Below are positions 60,440 through 64,000 of a stretch of 64,000 nucleotides of DNA, piece after piece; the stretch's first letter is position 1; each line of letters begins with the position of its first letter. The translations under genes were made by a program, and so were the position numbers. The stretch lies in NCBI RefSeq assembly GCF_018866325.1, contig NZ_CP076457.1, forward strand, positions 5,987,001 to 6,051,000, read 5' to 3'. The stretch is from Streptomyces sp. YPW6. GTDB lineage: Bacteria > Actinomycetota > Actinomycetes > Streptomycetales > Streptomycetaceae. The notes under the pieces were generated by a model. The model did no database searches. It saw only the letters and a list, made by a program, of their open reading frames with translations, and was not told where the DNA came from.

Positions 60440-62008
60440 GTGACCTACCCGGGAGCGCCCCGACCGGACCGGCTCCGGCCCACCCCCCTCGGCGAGCTGG
60501 CCGACCGGCTCGGCGTCGAGACCGCCGGGAGCGGTGACGTCACCGGCATCACGCACGACTCACGGGCCGTGCGCCCCGGAGACGTGTACGCGGCCCTGCC
60601 CGGCGCCCGTATGCACGGTGCCGACTTCGCGGCCCAGGCCGCGGGCCTGGGCGCCGTCGCCGTCCTCACCGATCCCACCGGCGCCGAACGCGCCACCGCC
60701 ACCGGCCTCCCGGTCCTCGTCACCGAGAACCCGCGGGCCGTGATGGGCGAGCTGGCCGCCGACATCTACGGGCGGCCCGGCATCGGCCTGCTCCAGATCG
60801 GCATCACGGGAACGTCCGGCAAGACCACCACCGCGTACCTCGTCGAAGGCGGGCTGCGCGCCGCCGGACGCCCCACCGGGCTGATCGGCACCGTCGAGAT
60901 GCGGATCGGCGACGAGCGCATCAAGTCCGAGCGCACCACCCCCGAAGCCACCGACCTCCAGGCCCTGTTCGCCGTCATGCGCGAGCGCGGCGTCGAGGCC
61001 GTCGCGATGGAGGTCTCCAGCCACGCGCTGGTGCTCGGCCGGGTCGACGGCTGCGTCTTCGACGTCGCCGTCTTCAACAACCTCAGCCCGGAGCACATGG
61101 AGTTCCACTCCGGCATGGAGGACTACTTCCAGGCCAAGGCGCAGCTCTTCACCCCCGAGCGCAGCCACCGCGGAGTGGTCAACTTCGACGACGAGTACGG
61201 CCGCAGGCTCATCACCGAGTCCGGCGTCCCGGTCACCACCTTCTCCGCCGAGGGCCACCCGGACGCCGACTGGCACGCCGAGGACGTCGAGGTCGGACCG
61301 CGGGACAGCACCTTCACCGCGGTCGGCCCCAAGGGCGAACGGATCGCCGCCCGCGCCCCGCTGCCCGGCCCGTTCAACGTCGCCAACACCCTCGCCGCGA
61401 TCGTCACGCTGGCCGTCGCGGGCATCGACCCGCAGATCGCCGCCGACGGCGTGGCCGCCGTCCCCGGGGTCCCGGGCCGGCTGGAGCGGGTGGACGCCGG
61501 ACAGCCCTACCTCGCCGTCGTCGACTACGCGCACAAGACCGACGCCGTCGAGTCCGTCCTGCGCTCCCTGCGCAAGGTCACCGAGGGCAAGGTGCACATC
61601 GTGCTCGGCTGCGGCGGCGACCGCGACACCACCAAACGCGGCCCGATGGGCGCCGCGGCGGCCCGGCTCGCCGACACCGCCGTCCTGACCTCCGACAACC
61701 CCCGCTCCGAGGACCCCCTCGCGATCCTCTCCGCGATGCTCTCCGGGGCCGCCGAGGTCCCCGTCCACGAACGCGGCGACGTGCTGGTCGACGCCGACCG
61801 GGCCGCCGCGATCGCCGCCGCCGTCGCCCGCGCCGAACCCGGCGACACCGTCCTGGTGGCGGGCAAGGGCCACGAGCAGGGCCAGGACGTCCACGGAGTG
61901 GTCCGCGCCTTCGACGACCGCAAGGTCCTGCACGCAGCCATCGAGCGGTCCCTGGCGCACCCCGGCGCCGACCGTGCCCCGCACCACGAGAACAACAGTC
62001 AGGGATGA
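60440..62008 (+). CDS. murE: UDP-MurNAc-L-Ala-D-Glu:diaminopimelate ligase
   Basis: A 522-residue ATP-dependent Mur ligase adding diaminopimelate to the peptidoglycan precursor. The N-terminal UDP domain has THDSRAVRPGDVY, then ATP loop GITGTSGKTTTAY, VEVSSHAL-type EVSSHALVLGRV, and DNPRSEDP, the DNPR signature for diaminopimelate rather than lysine. I chose GTG 60440 (AGAAGGA seven bases upstream). The in-frame GTG 60293 would add 49 codons with weak third-position GC. Confidence 0.95.
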   Translation: MTYPGAPRPDRLRPTPLGELADRLGVETAGSGDVTGITHDSRAVRPGDVYAALPGARMHGADFAAQAAGLGAVAVLTDPTGAERATATGLPVLVTENPRAVMGELAADIYGRPGIGLLQIGITGTSGKTTTAYLVEGGLRAAGRPTGLIGTVEMRIGDERIKSERTTPEATDLQALFAVMRERGVEAVAMEVSSHALVLGRVDGCVFDVAVFNNLSPEHMEFHSGMEDYFQAKAQLFTPERSHRGVVNFDDEYGRRLITESGVPVTTFSAEGHPDADWHAEDVEVGPRDSTFTAVGPKGERIAARAPLPGPFNVANTLAAIVTLAVAGIDPQIAADGVAAVPGVPGRLERVDAGQPYLAVVDYAHKTDAVESVLRSLRKVTEGKVHIVLGCGGDRDTTKRGPMGAAAARLADTAVLTSDNPRSEDPLAILSAMLSGAAEVPVHERGDVLVDADRAAAIAAAVARAEPGDTVLVAGKGHEQGQDVHGVVRAFDDRKVLHAAIERSLAHPGADRAPHHENNSQG

Positions 62009-62012
62009 CCGA

Positions 62013-63434
62013 GTGATCACCCTTTCCCTCGCCGAGATCGCCGAAATCGTCGGCGGGCAGCCGCACGACATACCGGACCCGGCAGTCACCGTGACCGGGC
62101 CCGTCGTCATCGACTCCCGCGAGGTCGCGCCCGGCAGCCTGTTCGCCGCGTTCGCCGGCGAGCGGGTCGACGGCCACGACTACGCCCAGCGCGCCGTCGA
62201 GGCGGGCGCGGCAGCCGTGCTGGCGGCCCGCCCCGTCGGCGTTCCGGCGATCGTCGTGGACGACGTCGTCGGCGCGCTCGGAGCCCTCGCCCGAGCCGCC
62301 GTGGAACGCCTGGGCACCAGCGTCGTCGCCCTCACCGGCTCGGCGGGCAAGACGTCCACCAAGGACCTGATCGCGCAGCTCCTCCAGCGCCACGGTCCGA
62401 CCGTCTGGACGCCCGGCTCCCTCAACAACGAGATCGGACTGCCGCTCACCGCCCTGACCGCCACCGCCGAGACCGAGCACCTGGTCCTGGAGATGGGCGC
62501 CCGCGGCATCGGCCACATCCGCTACCTCACCGAACTGACCCCGCCCCGGATCGGCCTGGTCCTCAACGTCGGCTCCGCGCACCTCGGCGAGTTCGGCAGC
62601 CGGGAGGCCATCGCCCAGGCCAAGGGCGAAATGGTCGAGGGCCTGCCCGAGGACGGCTGTGCCGTGCTCAACGCCGACGACCCCCTCGTCCGCGCCATGG
62701 CCTCGCGCACCAAGGCCCGCGTCCTGCTCTTCGGAGAAGCCCCCGAAGCGGACGTACGGGGCGAGAAGGTCCGGATGACCCCCGACGGGCGCCCCGCCTT
62801 CGAGCTCCACACACCCACCGGGTGCAGCGACGTGACCATGCGCCTGTACGGTGAGCACCACGTGTCGAACGCGCTCGCCGCGGCCGCCGTCGCCCATGAG
62901 TTGGGCATGTCCGTGACCGAGATCGCCGATGCGCTCTCGGAGGCGGGCACCCTCTCCCGCTGGCGCATGGAGGTCACCGAGCGCGGGGACGGTGTGACGG
63001 TTGTCAACGACGCCTACAACGCGAACCCCGAATCCATGAGGGCCGCACTGCGTGCGCTGGCCGCCATGGGCCAGGCCCGAGGGGCCGACGGGGGACGCAC
63101 CTGGGCGGTGCTCGGTCAGATGGCCGAGCTCGGTGACGCGTCGCTCGCCGAGCACGACGCGGTCGGACGGCTCGCCGTCCGGCTCAACGTCAGCAAGCTC
63201 GTCGCTGTCGGGGGGAGAGAAGCCTCCTGGCTGCAACTGGGCGCTTATAACGAGGGTTCGTGGGGTGAGGAGTCGGTGCACGTGTCCGACGCGCAGGCGG
63301 CCGTCGACCTGTTGCGCAGTGAACTGCGCCCGGGAGACGTCGTGCTGGTGAAGGCGTCCCGGTCGGTCGGCCTGGAGAAGGTCGCCCAGGCACTGCTGGA
63401 GAACGCGACCGAGGGCGAGGTCGCCGGCCGATGA
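62013..63434 (+). CDS. murF: UDP-MurNAc-tripeptide:D-Ala-D-Ala ligase
   Basis: A 473-residue Mur ligase adding D-Ala-D-Ala, the last cytoplasmic ligase step. SREVAPGSLFAAFAGERVDGHDY (UDP domain), the ATP loop ALTGSAGKTSTKD, the SLNNEIGLPLT segment, EMGARGIGHI and NDAYNANPESM identify MurF. GTG 62013 starts four bases after the murE stop with AGGGA upstream. Its end overlaps the mraY start by four bases. Confidence 0.96.
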   Translation: MITLSLAEIAEIVGGQPHDIPDPAVTVTGPVVIDSREVAPGSLFAAFAGERVDGHDYAQRAVEAGAAAVLAARPVGVPAIVVDDVVGALGALARAAVERLGTSVVALTGSAGKTSTKDLIAQLLQRHGPTVWTPGSLNNEIGLPLTALTATAETEHLVLEMGARGIGHIRYLTELTPPRIGLVLNVGSAHLGEFGSREAIAQAKGEMVEGLPEDGCAVLNADDPLVRAMASRTKARVLLFGEAPEADVRGEKVRMTPDGRPAFELHTPTGCSDVTMRLYGEHHVSNALAAAAVAHELGMSVTEIADALSEAGTLSRWRMEVTERGDGVTVVNDAYNANPESMRAALRALAAMGQARGADGGRTWAVLGQMAELGDASLAEHDAVGRLAVRLNVSKLVAVGGREASWLQLGAYNEGSWGEESVHVSDAQAAVDLLRSELRPGDVVLVKASRSVGLEKVAQALLENATEGEVAGR

Positions 63435-64000
63435 GGCAGATCCTCTTCGCGGGGGCCATCGGGCTCTTCCTGACCCTGGTCGGCACCCCGCTGCTGATCA
63501 AGCTGCTGGCCCGCAAGGGCTACGGGCAGTTCATCCGGGATGACGGCCCGCGCACCCACGGCAGCAAGAAGGGCACGCCCACGATGGGCGGCATCGCCTT
63601 CATCCTGGCGACGATCGCGGCGTACCTCCTGGCGAAGGTCATCACGGGTGAGGAGATCCGCTACTCCGGTGTCCTCGTGCTCTTCCTCATGGCGGGCATG
63701 GGCCTCGTCGGCTTCCTCGACGACTACATCAAGATCGTCAAGCAGCGTTCGCTGGGTCTGCGCGCCAAGGCGAAGATGGCCGGACAGCTGATCGTCGGCA
63801 TCGCGTTCGCGGTGCTCTCGCTCCAGTTCCCCAACTCCATGAACTACACCCCGGCCTCCACCCGGCTCTCGTTCGTCGAGGACTTCGGCTGGTCGATCGG
63901 CCCGGTGCTGTTCTGCGTCTGGGCGCTGTTCATGATCCTCGCCATGTCCAACGGCGTGAACCTCACCGACGGCCTCGACGGTCTGGCCACCGGTGCCTCG
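63431..64000 (+). CDS. mraY: Phospho-MurNAc-pentapeptide transferase, 3'-truncated by the window
   Basis: The first 190 codons of the integral membrane enzyme making lipid I. ATG 63431 overlaps the murF stop (ATGA). GTPTMGGIAFI, LDDYIKIVKQRSLGLRAKAKM (Mg/nucleotide aspartates) and NGVNLTDGLDGLATG are MraY hallmarks. At least four hydrophobic helices are visible. The gene continues beyond the right edge. Confidence 0.96.
   Translation, partial: MRQILFAGAIGLFLTLVGTPLLIKLLARKGYGQFIRDDGPRTHGSKKGTPTMGGIAFILATIAAYLLAKVITGEEIRYSGVLVLFLMAGMGLVGFLDDYIKIVKQRSLGLRAKAKMAGQLIVGIAFAVLSLQFPNSMNYTPASTRLSFVEDFGWSIGPVLFCVWALFMILAMSNGVNLTDGLDGLATGAS

Overview
The window is a very GC-rich actinobacterial chromosome segment with extreme third-position GC bias, GTG/TTG starts, ATGA-coupled genes and many leaderless transcripts. 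Gene content and order (qcrB–trpD, glkA preceded by its small partner gene, a MacRS-type two-component pair, a fused anthranilate synthase behind a Trp-codon leader, thiOSG, metF, and a dcw cluster at the end) point to a Streptomyces core-chromosome region. I see no rRNA, tRNA, insertion sequence, prophage or CRISPR array. This is conserved housekeeping DNA rather than an accessory island.

Layout. 1-4104: end of the cytochrome bcc gene qcrB, trpD, and a class V aminotransferase gene behind a SAM-IV riboswitch. 4169-13405: Lrp-type effector-domain protein and rhomboid protease (minus strand), zinc-ribbon and NYN-domain proteins, two NlpC/P60 cell-wall hydrolases (the first behind a leader resembling a gutted c-di-AMP riboswitch), an HExxH lipoprotein, a GT87 mannosyltransferase and a PimB'-like glycosyltransferase. 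13406-19825: tandem repeats and a terminator, acyl-CoA synthetase, phosphoesterase, SRPBCC and ArsA-like proteins, and glkA. 19906-26222: nuclease-fold protein, alpha/beta hydrolase, PlsC-type acyltransferase, macS/macR and a D-2-hydroxyacid dehydrogenase.

26270-31600 is an aromatic and iron block: trpEG with a 22-residue leader peptide (WWW) and attenuator, divergent from a class II DAHP synthase gene; then iron-box-controlled bfd facing bfr. 31607-41028 holds endonuclease IV, a PknL-like PASTA kinase, thiOSG under a TPP riboswitch, a ferredoxin-reductase-like flavoprotein, an Rv2175c-type HTH protein (a known PknL substrate family), thiE and metF. 41078-50349 holds membrane proteins, a phytoene-desaturase-like oxidase, a DUF4126 gene with a MacR-like site upstream, a TetR/YhgE-Pip/degenerate-ABC operon with a TetR-type operator, and HEPN, methyltransferase and DUF3040 genes. 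50603-56243: a MoxR–DUF58–transglutaminase operon and a beta-carbonic anhydrase.

56667-64000 is the start of the division and cell-wall cluster: rsmH, a 14-codon bridging ORF, ftsL, ftsI, murE, murF and mraY (cut by the window edge). ftsI appears to have lost one base just after its expected GTG start.

Several control points tie metabolism to ligands: SAM (sulfur), TPP (thiamine), tryptophan (attenuation) and iron (DmdR/IdeR box). No wholly new multi-gene system is evident. The most interesting items are the internally deleted c-di-AMP-riboswitch-like leader, the ftsI start lesion, the MacR-like site near a membrane-protein gene, the P-loop-degenerate ATPases and the nested operator-like repeats before metF.
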